A program made the translations under genes and the position numbers. The notes beneath the pieces are model-generated. The model saw nothing but the letters and a program-made list of their open reading frames with translations. It was not told the origin of the DNA and searched no databases. 64,000 nucleotides of DNA from Micropterix aruncella (Eukaryota; Arthropoda; Insecta; Lepidoptera; Micropterigidae). The stretch is taken from the NCBI GenBank assembly GCA_944548615.1, contig OX155957.1, forward strand, positions 3,960,795 through 4,024,794, in the 5' to 3' direction. Below are positions 1 to 9,897 of the stretch, in pieces (the stretch's first letter is position 1; every line of letters begins with the position of its first letter).

Positions 1-1205
1 AGTAATTTACAGTATATCATTTCTTGACTAAATGGAATAACTAGGTTAGGAGTAATTTAATGTCATTACTGCAAAATTTTAATGGTTGTATTGGAAATAA
101 ATACTCATTATTCCTTAATCTCTTTATTATTAACAGATAAAAACATCAAAACATATCACATCATATAATCAAATTAAAGGGAATAATTACAAATGTTTTA
201 TATACAAATTTTGTACGAATATTTAGATAAAAGTTTAATGTTTCATGTGTCTACATTTTTATTTAATAATAACAATAATAAAACGCTTTATTTGTAAGAA
301 AAGACGAGCTTATTAACATTTTTTTACATTTACATTTTCGCCGTGTCCAATAGATGGCTAGAAACCGCTCTTGGACGTGTAAAAATAATTGGGCTAGGTA
401 GTAAGTCTCGTTACTACTCTTTATTGAACATACATATGTAGGTAGTTTTACTACTAGATTGTCAAACTATAAATATAAATAATCAAAATAGAAGCCTAAT
501 ATTTGAAGTAGTTAGTAATTCGAAATGATATGTAGTAAAATTATTCATTTAATGTTCAAATTGTTAGTAAAATGTTAAATAATCAAATTAAAGCTACGCC
601 ATGAATTTTACACTAAAAGTGTACAAATATAAGACCATATAAAATAATAAAACAATAAGGCATTACTTTTTAAATTAATTTTAATGGGTACAATATTTTA
701 AAATCATAGCCCTCAAATTTGGCAAATTAATCGCGATTTTAGATTAATACAAGCATTAAACCAAATTAAATTAAAGCTTTCAACCAATTAAAATCTATCC
801 CGGTTTTAGATAATTTTTCTTTGAAGGAATTGATTATTTTCCCGAAGATACAAAGATCTTTAAAGAGGTGAAACAAAGGGACTCGCAATCTCAATTAAAT
901 TTTAAATCCCACATCTAGGCACAGGCGTAATATAGTTAGAAATTTGTCGTGCCTCAGCTTGCATGGGATTGGGATGAATCAAATTGTCGCTTATTTAATT
1001 AAAAAAAATATATTTTTCCTTAGGTAACCTTATATAATACATGTAAAATGAAATAATAAAATAAATAACTAAAATAGATAAATAAAATAAATTAATTAAT
1101 TAAATAGACTTGGCTGGCAGGCTACGAGCTCGTTATTCACAACTTCCACTGGTGAATAATGAAGCCGTTCCGGGTAACGGCATTTGCGAGAGCATGGTAT
1201 TAATT
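1..1205. other. AT-rich non-coding DNA
   Basis: No reading frame of interest on either strand. The minus strand of about 240-330 carries a short segment that resembles the tails at 17.66-17.72 kb and 45.40-45.47 kb (an AAGCTCGYCTTTTCT-like core followed by AATAAA and TTA-rich sequence), so it is probably the 3' tail of a decayed LINE. The rest shows nothing recognisable. Confidence 0.6.
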
Positions 1206-1810
1206 TGTAACGACCCTTAAGTATCGTTACATGCAGTCAACAAATGCATTGATTTCCAGTGAAATGCACTGACACAAATTCAGCCATTATTCTACCTCGT
1301 CAAGCGATGAATCAGCACGATGAAACAGCACTTTTACTCGGAGTATTTTGGATTGTATCATTTTTCGGCCTATATAAACCGGCGAAAATACGACCAAAGT
1401 ATCATTCCTAGAGTGATCGCGTCCCCCAAGACAGCGACGGCATACCCGGTACCACTCTAACGAGGCGAATCAACGGGTCCGGCTTCTTGGTTACCTTTTT
1501 TCCTTCCTTTCCTTATCGAGGCGGGACACATCAGTTTGCACTCCCACAGACTCGAGCCGTGTCCAGTACGAGATACTAGGAGCACAAGTACAATCCTTAT
1601 CCTCACACCCTCGTAACTTCGGGCAGATAGCTACTACATTCGCATCAATATTTATCCTATTCGGGAAGCGTTACAAACCGGCAATATCGAACTCTCAATA
1701 ATACCTTCTGATACGCTTTGAATCGACTTTTAATACGGAGATTACCCGCAAATTGACACCACCACCTCACACCGAATAACTTGGAGTCTAGTGAGGGGTG
1801 GTCCCTTACA
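1206..1810 (+). mobile_element. Solo LTR of an LTR retrotransposon
   Basis: A 605 bp block starts TGTAACGACC and ends GGTCCCTTACA, so it has TG...CA termini with short imperfect terminal inverted repeats. It is flanked on both sides by AATT (1202-1205 and 1811-1814), a 4 bp target duplication as made by many Ty3/Gypsy integrases. A TATATAAACC box at 1371-1380 fits the U3 promoter. No internal retrotransposon sequence lies next to it, so this is most likely the product of LTR-LTR recombination. It is not the same LTR as that of the element at 4066-9893. Confidence 0.7.
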
Positions 1811-3039
1811 AATTAAATACTATGATGTCCCAAATGCGTCACTTCACGCGGTGGAGTATATAGATTTTCATATTTCGTATTATAAAATAACATATCTCAG
1901 TATCCATTTATAAGTAAACAATTTAATGAATCCTATAAAGGGTTAAATATATTTAATTTTTTTTTATTTTCTGTTGAATTTAGCAATAAGGGAATAATAA
2001 AGGAAAATAAGAACTGTAATAAAATAAACATAATAAGGAAAATAAGAACTGTAATAAAATAAACTCTATTTTGGAAGATTTTTTTCGAAAAACTACTTGA
2101 GTAGGCTTCAAAAGGATTTCGATTTATTTAGAGTGTTCTTTTTTGACTTTGTGATTAACAAAGGAGTTTTTATATTTAGCCTCTATATCGATGACCATGA
2201 TCGTCATAGGAAAAGAGCTTTTGAGCATTTTTACCGTATATCGTTTATGGACTTCCCATGCTCTTGCTTCATGTGTTATCAAATTATGTCCCTGAAATAG
2301 TTCAACGATGTCGATGGTTGAACTATTTCAGGGATTTAAGTCCGCTTTAAGTCTTTAGGGATTTAAGTCTTTGAAATTAAGTCCGCCGTTAAACATCTTA
2401 AGTAATTGAAAATGAAAAGTTGTGGCGTTTTTTTTTTAATTCTTCAGTTTTTTTTATTTTACACGACTGCTCAACAAAGAAGGAGCGTAATGTGTTCAGG
2501 TTCTCTATGTTTGTTTTCCTGTTCTCTATTCCACCATAACTTCTAAAAGCCTGAACCGATTTAAAAGTATGTCATTGTTAGAATCGCTATATAATCCAAA
2601 TGTTGTAGAGTAGCTTAACTGTCCAAATATTAAGTAAATAGTTATCTAATTATCCAAACCTCCAAATGTCAATAAATTAAAACAAATATATCGTGTTTAT
2701 TGTCAAATTAAATGCCTGATTGAGTATATTCCGAATATATATGTATCTATATGGGTAAATACATAAACCACAAATGTTTCATAAAAAATCGTAATAATAA
2801 TAATTATAAATTAGGTAGTTCACTTTTTGCAACCACAGTAAAATAGATATAAGGCTGTGTTGCATACAAAATAAAATTTGTTGATTTTGTTCTTCTAAAA
2901 GAAATAGAAGAGAAATGAAAGAGAAATATTGGAAATTATTACTTTTGTTTTAATTTAAACTGCGGCACATTCACCATCTTTAGTCATATTATCTTATCAA
3001 TTATTAATGTTTTATATTTTCAAATTTTACATCCATTAT
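1811..3039. other. AT-rich non-coding DNA
   Basis: No convincing coding region. It contains a 35 bp direct repeat near 2000-2060 (GGAAAATAAGAACTG units) and the hairpin listed separately at 2289-2334, which is followed by several TTTAAGTC repeats. Confidence 0.6.
2289..2334. repeat. Perfect 18 bp hairpin
   Basis: Two perfectly complementary 18 bp arms (2289-2306 and 2317-2334, TCCCTGAAATAGTTCAAC and its reverse complement) are separated by a 10-base loop. It is followed by three TTTAAGTC motifs. Function unknown. Confidence 0.8.
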
Positions 3040-3337
3040 GGGATCGATTGCGTTTCTTTGTGAACTAAAACTCAAATTAGTTCGAGTGAACGAGATAGAG
3101 CAATACGTTAGAGCGGAATATGAAACGAACGATCGTCGCTTGTCGAACTTATACTCGTCCGAATAGATTTGAACACATGTCATGCGGTGTTAGATTCAGA
3201 TGCTTTATCTTTGGTGGGTATTGGTAATGCGAACAAGTGATAACCGGTTTTTTCACATTCCGTTCTAGCGTATTGCCCTATCTCGTTGACAAGAACTAAT
3301 TTCCCATTTTAGTTCACGAAGAAGCGCAATCGAGCCC
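3040..3337. mobile_element. Foldback element with ~83 bp inverted repeats
   Basis: Left arm 3040-3122 and right arm 3256-3337 are inverted copies at roughly 80 percent identity; both start GGG(A/C)TCGATTGCG and run inwards through AGTTC, CGAGATAG and GCAATACG blocks. The central ~130 bp is unrelated. No coding capacity. This fits a MITE or foldback-type DNA transposon remnant. I could not find a clean target-site duplication. Confidence 0.7.
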
Positions 3338-3870
3338 AATATATCCTATTTTATGTGAAGACAAGGTGCTTTAGAATCGATAATGTTTAACTATTATGTT
3401 GTATCGAGATTTCACTATTTTTACTACGTTAAAAAATCGGATTTCTGGAAACAGCTTCGGAATATGAGCCGGGCGAGAGGATGCAAAATTGTAATGGTCG
3501 TATACTTGTTCACCCATAAAATTATCGTATCCACCCTGAAGGCGTTTTGTAGGCGGGCCCCCGGTTGCAGTCGACTACTATATTTGAGTAGCGTTTTGGC
3601 GGAAAACATTCTATAATTAGCATACCTAAGGAAATGTTTAGAACTTTAATGAAGGGATGTAATTAATATTTGCGGTTTGTGTGTAAATGTTCGCAATCCA
3701 TTCGAATTGCCGTTGAATTTTGAGGTTTCATCGAGTTGCATCGCTTCGTTTTCGCTAAACACACAGCCACCAAAAGCGATTCTGATAGGGTGCGTCTTTG
3801 CGGCTCGGGGTGGTTTATTTACCAAATAGTAAGTTTAAATGCTGAATAAGTTAAGAGTAAAAACACATTT
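3338..3870. other. Non-coding DNA
   Basis: Small open frames on both strands here are low-complexity and mutually overlapping. No known motif. Confidence 0.5.
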
Positions 3871-4065
3871 TAAAAAATAAGCTTTTATTAAAATGCTCTG
3901 TCCCGAGCCAACCCTGGTTGAAGCAGCCCTGTCGCAGTGAAACTTAGAACGGGCTATCATAATTGAATGTGTATACAATAAATCGTTTCTGTGCTGTCTA
4001 CCGTTGAGGAGTCACCTCGTCGGGAGCCAACACTGAAATTTAAAACGGGATGTCATAATTGAATG
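3871..4065 (+). repeat. ~118 bp monomer family (about 1.5 units), interrupted by the Gypsy insertion
   Basis: Begins with the unique end AAGCTTTTATTAAAATGCTC and then the monomer core: GGGAGCCAACCCTGG, GAACGGGCTATCATAATTGAATG, GTTGAGGAGTC. The same family occurs at 14842-15390 and, inverted, at 21890-22256 and 28776-29095. The Gypsy element at 4066 is inserted within the second unit. Confidence 0.75.
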
Positions 4066-4338
4066 TGTTACGTACCCCATCTTAAATTGTTTAATAATAG
4101 CACTGTTAATGTTAATTAATCTAAATGTTAATACGTAGTGCGCCACTGCCATAAGCATTGGCGCTGCTTTCAATATATCAGCCGTCGCAACTGCGCGACG
4201 TTATGCATTCGCACGCCAGCCTTCGGCGCATACACAATAAATCCGAATCAACAGTTACTGTTTCATTTTCGCCGAGCCACCGTCGTACAAATAGTGATTA
4301 GATCGTTGAGGCCTCACTGCCTATCCGACAATCTAACA
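4066..4338 (+). repeat. 5' LTR of the Gypsy element
   Basis: Starts TGTTACGTAC and ends CAATCTAACA, giving TGTTA...TAACA terminal inverted repeats. A polyadenylation-type AATAAA lies at 4236-4241. A short open frame crossing the LTR appears in both copies and is not a gene. Confidence 0.95.
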
Positions 4339-4356
4339 TTGGTGACCCGACATTTG
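4339..4356 (+). other. Primer-binding site of the Gypsy element
   Basis: Directly after the 5' LTR, the sequence TTGGTGACCCGACA begins with the TGG expected for pairing to the CCA end of a host tRNA. I cannot name the tRNA with confidence. The junction (LTR end plus start of this site, 4329-4344) is repeated exactly at 4371-4386. Confidence 0.7.
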
Positions 4357-4792
4357 AATTTACGCACCTTCAATCTAACATTGGTGGATTATTTCTCAAA
4401 AATCGGCGGTGGTTTCGAAACAGTAGGTGTGAATGCATCAGCAGTAGAGTCAGTGTTGTACTTTTAATAAAGCCAGTTATTTCTCGCATCGCGCGCACGA
4501 ATCACCTTTTGGAGCGTCGAGCTTATCTCATTTGGCGAATTTCCGAGAAATCAAGACCTTATCTCATTTGGCGAATTTCCGAGAAATCAATCCGCTCGCC
4601 GACACGACTCTGCCTGCCACACACCGCGCGTCGTGACCCAACGTCAACGTTCACTCTACGTCAACAGGCACACACAAGCCGTGCATATAGCCGTGCAAGA
4701 CTTCAAAAAGCTAAGATTTTATTATTTATTTTTAATTTCTTTTGGCATTCTGCATAAGTTTCTACATTTTTATTGAGTAACTACTATTTGAA
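4357..4792 (+). other. 5' untranslated leader of the Gypsy element
   Basis: Non-coding leader between primer-binding site and gag. It contains a second copy of the LTR/primer-site junction (4371-4386) and a perfect 33 bp direct repeat with a 36 bp period (4522-4554 and 4558-4590). The open frame at 4509-4757 is produced by this repeat and is not supported as a gene. Confidence 0.7.
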
Positions 4793-5644
4793 ATGGCGAC
4801 TCCTAAACCAAATACAGTAGAGGATCCTCGACTATCAGCTATGTCGTATGCAAACAGACTTCCGGATTTCTGGCGTTCTGAACCCAAACTGTTCTTCGCG
4901 CAATTCGAAGCTGTTATTGCTCCACAAAAGGCGACTGACGAAGTTAAGTATCAGCTCATCATTGCGAAACTTCAACTCGATGATCTCCGCCAGGTCAGCG
5001 ACATAATTACAAATCCTCCCACTGACGATAAATATGAAACCATTAAAAATCGACTCATTAGCGTTTACGAAGATTCTGAGCTTCGCTCATTTCAGAAACT
5101 ACTGAGCGATATGCAACTAGGTGACCAAAAACCATCGCAGCTTCTTAGAAGAATGAAAGACTTGGCCGGAGCCAAGGTCAATGATGAAGCCTTACGAATC
5201 ATGTGGGCTGGCCACCTACCCAAGCATGTGCGTTCCATTCTCGCAGTTTCGGACCAGAGCAATCTTCCGGAACTGGCCAAACTGGCCGACACAATTTTGG
5301 AGAACACCACTGGAACGGACGAGATTCATGAAGTTGCCCCTTCATCATCGTATAACAACCGTTCCTCTTCCAAACAACGCTCAATGGAGCACACCATCGC
5401 AGAGCTAACAAAAAAAATCGACGAACTAACCACGTCGATGAAGTCGTACGAACGAGGCAGACCGAGATATTCCCAAAAAGGAAATCACTCCCGTTCGCGC
5501 TCCCGATCGCTTTCTCGGTCAAACCATCAAAACGCAGAGGATAAATCAAAAACAAATAAAGGCATTTGTTTCTTCCACAAACGTTTTGGCAACGACGCAC
5601 GAAAATGCCAAGAGCCTTGCACCTTTGGCAAGAAGGAAAACTAG
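4793..5644 (+). CDS. gag: Gag polyprotein of the Gypsy element
   Basis: A 283-residue Gag, the structural protein that forms the virus-like particle in which the element RNA is reverse-transcribed. Residues about 20-175 have the helical capsid pattern common in insect Ty3/Gypsy Gags (a DFWRSEPKLFFAQFEA start, then a YQLIIAKL helix and a YEDSELRSFQKLL segment). A serine/arginine-rich tract at about residues 220-245 probably binds RNA. The C-terminus has one degenerate zinc-knuckle-like motif with C, H and C residues (CFFHKRFGNDARKCQEPC). The ATG at 4793 is the first in frame after the leader. The frame ends at a TAG that overlaps pol, so Pol is probably made as a Gag-Pol fusion by -1 frameshifting. 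Confidence 0.9.
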   Translation: MATPKPNTVEDPRLSAMSYANRLPDFWRSEPKLFFAQFEAVIAPQKATDEVKYQLIIAKLQLDDLRQVSDIITNPPTDDKYETIKNRLISVYEDSELRSFQKLLSDMQLGDQKPSQLLRRMKDLAGAKVNDEALRIMWAGHLPKHVRSILAVSDQSNLPELAKLADTILENTTGTDEIHEVAPSSSYNNRSSSKQRSMEHTIAELTKKIDELTTSMKSYERGRPRYSQKGNHSRSRSRSLSRSNHQNAEDKSKTNKGICFFHKRFGNDARKCQEPCTFGKKEN

Positions 5645-8600
5645 AATCAGTGCAGCAAACTGAGGCAAACGCTGTCACTGGTTCTCAATCATACCGCCTC
5701 AACATAACTGACAAAACTAGTGGCATTAAATATTTAATAGATACTGGAGCTGGCGTATCGGTCATCCCCCGTGGAAAACATCCAGCACATCCAACGTCGA
5801 TTAAGCTATACGCAGCTAACGGCACGGAGATTCGCACCTTCGGAGAACGCACCCTTCGACTGAATCTAGGCCTTCGACGTATTTACATGTGGAAATTTAT
5901 AATCGCCGACGTTAAGATAGCTATTATAGGAGCCGACTTTCTAGCGCGATACAACATTCTAGTAGATTTAGGGCACCATCGACTGATAGACAATCTCACG
6001 AACGTCTCAGCAATCGCATCACTCGACAATTCAAGCTCTCCGTGCATTAAATTAATTAATGGAGAAGACCCTTTTGCAAAAATCCTAGAATCGTTTCCAA
6101 ACATCACACGACCGAACATACTGCCAAACAGTGAGGTTAAGCACAACGTCAAGCATTTCATTGAGACAACTGGACCTCCTGTTTACGCCAGAGCACGACC
6201 TCTTCCTCCAGACAGATATGCACTAGTCAAAAAAGAGATTCAAGAGCTCATCGACTTAAATATCTGCAGACCGTCCTCAAGCCCGTGGGCGAGTCCTCTG
6301 CATTGTGTAAAAAAGAAAAATGGCGACCTTCGCTTGTGCGGTGATTACCGTCGTTTGAATTCCGTCACTGTCGCTGATCGATTTCCAATTAGCAGACTTC
6401 AGGATTTCACTTATATTTTACACGGAAAAACAGTTTTTACAAAAATCGACTTGGTTCGGGCATTTAACCAAATTCCGATTAATGATGATGACATTCCAAA
6501 AACTGCAATAATTACGCCTTTCGGCCTATTTGAATACCTCAAATGTTCATTCGGCCTACGCAACTCTGCTCAGACATTCTCCAGGTTCATGACTGCAGTT
6601 CTACAGGGCCTAGAATTCGTATTTTGCTATATCGACGACATCCTCATCGCGTCAGCAAACGAGCAAGAGCACATTAAACACGTTAAAATGGCTTTACATC
6701 GTTTGGACGAAAATGGCATCACGATCAACATTCAAAAATGCCAGTTTAATAAAAAAGAAGTAGAATATTTAGGGTATCATGTGAACGAAAAAGGAATTAC
6801 GCCAATCGCAGACCGACAGCAGGTCATATCTGATTTTCAGAGACCCGATACCGTTCAGCAGTTGCGCCGATTCCTCGGCATGATAAATTTCTACAGAGAA
6901 AGCACTCCACACGCTGCTAAACATCAAGCAGAATTAAATAAATATTTAATTGGAGCAAAGAAAAATGACAAAACTCGTATCATATGGAACGACATCTCTT
7001 CTCAAGCGTTTCAAGGATGTAAGGATGCAATAAAGAATGCCTTCACACTCGCTCACCCAGAACCTGAAGCACAGCTAATTCTAGCTACAGACGCATCAGA
7101 CACCGGTGTTGGAGCGGCCTTACAACAAAAGATAAATGGAATTATTCAACCCTTAGGTTTTTTCTCCAGAAATCTGAATGTAACTCAACGGAATTACTCG
7201 ACTTACGATCGTGAACTTCTAGCGATTTACCTAGGAATCAAGCATTTCCGTCGACTCATTGAAGGTCAAGACGTCACTATCCATACAGATCACAGACCGA
7301 TTATCTACGCATTCACCAAGAACGCGTCTGCAAAAAACGAGATTCCTCGTAGGGTTCGTCAACTAGACTATATCCAGCAATTTTGCAACAAAATCGAACA
7401 CATTCCAGGAGATCAAAATACCGTCGCAGACTGGTTATCTCGCATAGAAGCAATCGATTGCCCCACCGAGATTAACTACGAAGAATTAGCACTCTCACAG
7501 CAGAATAACGACGAAGCAAATAATTTCCTCCGCTACAACTCGCAAGTGAAGAAAATTACACTCCCAGGAATCAGCAAACCTATCATCTGTGATACAGGAA
7601 AAGACCAAATCCGACCATTTCTCACTGAGAAATTCCGTCGCACAGCATTCAATATCATCCATAATATCGCGCATCCAGGCATACGTGGCACCCGGAAATT
7701 AATCACGCAACGATTCATCTGGCCTCGTATGCACACGCAAATTAAGGAGTGGACCCAAGCATGCATCCCTTGTCAGAAGTCGAAAACATTTCGACACAAC
7801 AAACCGCAGCTTGAAAAATTCGATTCAGCTGATCGTTTCAATCACATACATATCGATTTTGTTGGGCCGTTACAAGTTTCTCAAGGCTGTCGCTTCCTAC
7901 TAACGATTATCGATAGAGCGACACACTGGTTCGAGGCGATTCCGCTTCCCGACCAAACCGCAGAAACAACAGCAAAAGCTCTGTACAATAATTGGATCAC
8001 GCGATACGGATGCCCCGAAAAAATAACTACAGACCAAGGTACAAATTTCGAAAGCAATCTATTTAGAAATTTAACAAACGTCCTTGGTATTAAGAAACTA
8101 CGAACAACAAGCTTTCACCCGATAGCAAATGGAAAGATAGAACGCGCTCATCGCACAATGAAAGCCGCACTTATGGCTAGGCAAAACACAACAAACTGGT
8201 TCGACGAAATACCAACAGTCTTACTAGGTATGCGAGCAGCCATTCGACAGGACACAGGAACCTCCTCAGCAGAATTAACATTCGGCAAACAATTACGTTT
8301 ACCTGGAGAGTTCATTCAGCCAACCAAACACAAGCAGTTGGACTCTACGTTCGTCGAAAGACTTCAACAACACCTATCAGACCTATCAGCTAAACCAACG
8401 AGAGAATGCACCCGAGACAACGTTTTCGTGCATCCAGATCTCAAGGATTGCACTCACGTTTTCCTGCGAGATGATATGGTCAGGAAGCCATTACAGCAAC
8501 CATATTCTGGACCTTTTCGAGTGATAAAACGAAACAATAAAACGTTCGAATTATCCATAAAAGGAAAACCAAAAGTAATGTCGGCTGATCGCGTCAAACC

Positions 8601-8808
8601 CGCGTATTTCATCTCACAGGGCAGCGATCTGAAAATGCAAAATGAAACAACACAAGAAGTTTCAAGCGACAAAATAATGACTCAAACGAATCGTCAGACC
8701 ACCCAGCAAAATTCCGTTCCCACGCGCGAAAAAGGCGATAAGGCAAAAGAGCATTATCGCACGCGCAGCGGACGGATCGTCAAGAAGGTCCGATTCTTAG
8801 ACGAATGA
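5560..8808 (+). CDS. pol: Pol polyprotein (protease, RT, RNase H, integrase) of the Gypsy element
   Basis: Open frame in the -1 frame relative to gag, overlapping its last ~85 bases; there is no ATG start of its own, so translation by ribosomal frameshift is inferred. Counting residues from 5566: aspartic protease DTGAGVSVIP at about 59-68; reverse transcriptase with RLCGDYRRLN and the catalytic YIDD at about 355; RNase H with TDAS at about 508; integrase with an N-terminal HHCC zinc finger (HNIAHPG ... ACIPCQ), the catalytic triad D764, D823 and E859 (35 residues between the last two), and a C-terminal GPF/Y module (YSGPFRV). The order PR-RT-RH-IN defines Ty3/Gypsy. No stop or frameshift breaks the frame. 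The tail is basic. I see no slippery heptamer of the classic type; AAA- and AAAAC-rich sites near the gag stop are candidates. Confidence 0.95.
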   Translation, partial: RHLFLPQTFWQRRTKMPRALHLWQEGKLESVQQTEANAVTGSQSYRLNITDKTSGIKYLIDTGAGVSVIPRGKHPAHPTSIKLYAANGTEIRTFGERTLRLNLGLRRIYMWKFIIADVKIAIIGADFLARYNILVDLGHHRLIDNLTNVSAIASLDNSSSPCIKLINGEDPFAKILESFPNITRPNILPNSEVKHNVKHFIETTGPPVYARARPLPPDRYALVKKEIQELIDLNICRPSSSPWASPLHCVKKKNGDLRLCGDYRRLNSVTVADRFPISRLQDFTYILHGKTVFTKIDLVRAFNQIPINDDDIPKTAIITPFGLFEYLKCSFGLRNSAQTFSRFMTAVLQGLEFVFCYIDDILIASANEQEHIKHVKMALHRLDENGITINIQKCQFNKKEVEYLGYHVNEKGITPIADRQQVISDFQRPDTVQQLRRFLGMINFYRESTPHAAKHQAELNKYLIGAKKNDKTRIIWNDISSQAFQGCKDAIKNAFTLAHPEPEAQLILATDASDTGVGAALQQKINGIIQPLGFFSRNLNVTQRNYSTYDRELLAIYLGIKHFRRLIEGQDVTIHTDHRPIIYAFTKNASAKNEIPRRVRQLDYIQQFCNKIEHIPGDQNTVADWLSRIEAIDCPTEINYEELALSQQNNDEANNFLRYNSQVKKITLPGISKPIICDTGKDQIRPFLTEKFRRTAFNIIHNIAHPGIRGTRKLITQRFIWPRMHTQIKEWTQACIPCQKSKTFRHNKPQLEKFDSADRFNHIHIDFVGPLQVSQGCRFLLTIIDRATHWFEAIPLPDQTAETTAKALYNNWITRYGCPEKITTDQGTNFESNLFRNLTNVLGIKKLRTTSFHPIANGKIERAHRTMKAALMARQNTTNWFDEIPTVLLGMRAAIRQDTGTSSAELTFGKQLRLPGEFIQPTKHKQLDSTFVERLQQHLSDLSAKPTRECTRDNVFVHPDLKDCTHVFLRDDMVRKPLQQPYSGPFRVIKRNNKTFELSIKGKPKVMSADRVKPAYFISQGSDLKMQNETTQEVSSDKIMTQTNRQTTQQNSVPTREKGDKAKEHYRTRSGRIVKKVRFLDE

Positions 8809-9036
8809 CATCATTGCTACGTGACTTTTTCAAAATACCATTTTATATCGTCACAACAAGAGACAAAGGAAATCAGTCATCACTGAGATCGAGCGAGTAG
8901 TAACCGCCTTTTTACCTTACCATCCTAACACCAATCCTATTTCGCTCCAGGGCTAACCAACTTGGAACCAGCCGCCAAAGATCCTTTTCTCCTACACAAG
9001 TATCATTATTCCAATTTCTTGCAACTACAAGGCGAA

Positions 9037-9297
9037 ATGGGATCTCAACAAAGCAAAGACGAAGTCATTATCGCTGGAACTAATATGGAAAACACGAACC
9101 GACTATCAGACACACTCATAATCATCGCAGTCATCTTGATAGCCATCATTTTCGTCGCCCTTTGCCATCAACGATGTCGGCAAGGTATCCGGAAGTGGGT
9201 CCGAATGGAAATCGCCCGCCCTCACCTTCTGCCGCCACCAGGGACAACCAGCTCCAGCACCGCAGCAGCCACTCCAGGTCAACACGCCATGGTTTAG
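9037..9297 (+). CDS. Small third ORF: putative myristoylated single-pass membrane protein
   Basis: An 86-residue ORF between pol and the 3' LTR. It starts MGSQQSKDE, which matches the N-myristoylation pattern (Gly2, Ser6, Lys7). Residues about 29-44 form a hydrophobic segment (TLIIIAVILIAIIFVAL) followed by cysteines and a basic cluster (CHQRCRQGIRKWVR), then a proline/serine/alanine-rich tail. This is the layout of a small membrane protein with its basic side in the cytosol. It sits where env lies in errantiviruses but has no signal peptide, furin site or glycoprotein features and is far too short. The frame is open upstream to 8962, but 9037 is its first ATG. It may be expressed from a spliced RNA. 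Whether it is a real gene is not proven. Confidence 0.55.
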   Translation: MGSQQSKDEVIIAGTNMENTNRLSDTLIIIAVILIAIIFVALCHQRCRQGIRKWVRMEIARPHLLPPPGTTSSSTAAATPGQHAMV

Positions 9298-9607
9298 TGC
9301 AGTGCTAGTGAAAATAAATGCGCGCTCAAGGCTGCATTCTGTGAAAATGACTTAACAAATGTTTTTTTTCTACAAGGCTCTTTTACAGCCTCTAATTATA
9401 AAAAATATATATGTTTTAATTTTGTACGCAATTCAACAATTTATTTACAAAATTGTTCAATATTTTTACAGCATTTCACAATTGTTTACATACTAACAAC
9501 ATGCGTTTTTCAATGTATACTAACATAGCATGTAGCACAAATTTAAATACGTGGTAACTACCACAAGCAATGTATCGAGATTAACTTTAATATTCTAAGC
9601 AAATCTC

Positions 9608-9620
9608 TAGGGGGGAGCAG
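9608..9620 (+). other. Polypurine tract of the Gypsy element
   Basis: The purine run TAGGGGGGAGCAG immediately precedes the 3' LTR, the position at which plus-strand DNA synthesis is primed. Confidence 0.85.
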
Positions 9621-9893
9621 TGTTACGTACCCCATCTTATATTGTTTAATAATAGCACTGTTAATGTTAATTAATCTAAATGTTAATACGTAGTGCGCCA
9701 CTGCCATAAGCATTGGCGCTGCTTTCAATATATCAGCCGTCGCAACTGCGCGACGTTATGCATTCGCACGCCAGCCTTCGGCGCATACACAATAAATCCG
9801 AATCAACAGTTACTGTTTCATTTTCGCCGAGCCACCGTCGTACAAATAGTGATTAGATCGTTGAGGCCTCACTGCCTATCCGACAATCTAACA
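9621..9893 (+). repeat. 3' LTR of the Gypsy element
   Basis: Identical in length to the 5' LTR (273 bp) with one substitution at 9640. AATAAA at 9791-9796. Followed by the AATG target duplication. Confidence 0.95.
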
Positions 9894-9897
9894 AATG

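Larger units (their letters stand above)
4066..9893 (+). mobile_element. Complete Ty3/Gypsy LTR retrotransposon
   Basis: 5828 bp element with two 273 bp LTRs that differ at one position (A at 4085, T at 9640), a primer-binding site, gag, pol, a small third ORF and a polypurine tract. It is flanked by AATG on both sides (4062-4065 and 9894-9897), a 4 bp target duplication. All pol motifs are present without stops or frameshifts, and LTR divergence is about 0.4 percent, so the insertion is recent and may belong to an active family. No large env-type ORF is present; the short ORF at 9037-9297 occupies that position. Confidence 0.95.

Noticed and set aside
4138..4467. 109-codon ORF in the 5' LTR and its twin at 9693-9935
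   Set aside because: The same frame appears in both LTR copies because the LTRs are identical; it crosses the LTR/leader boundary and has no protein motif.
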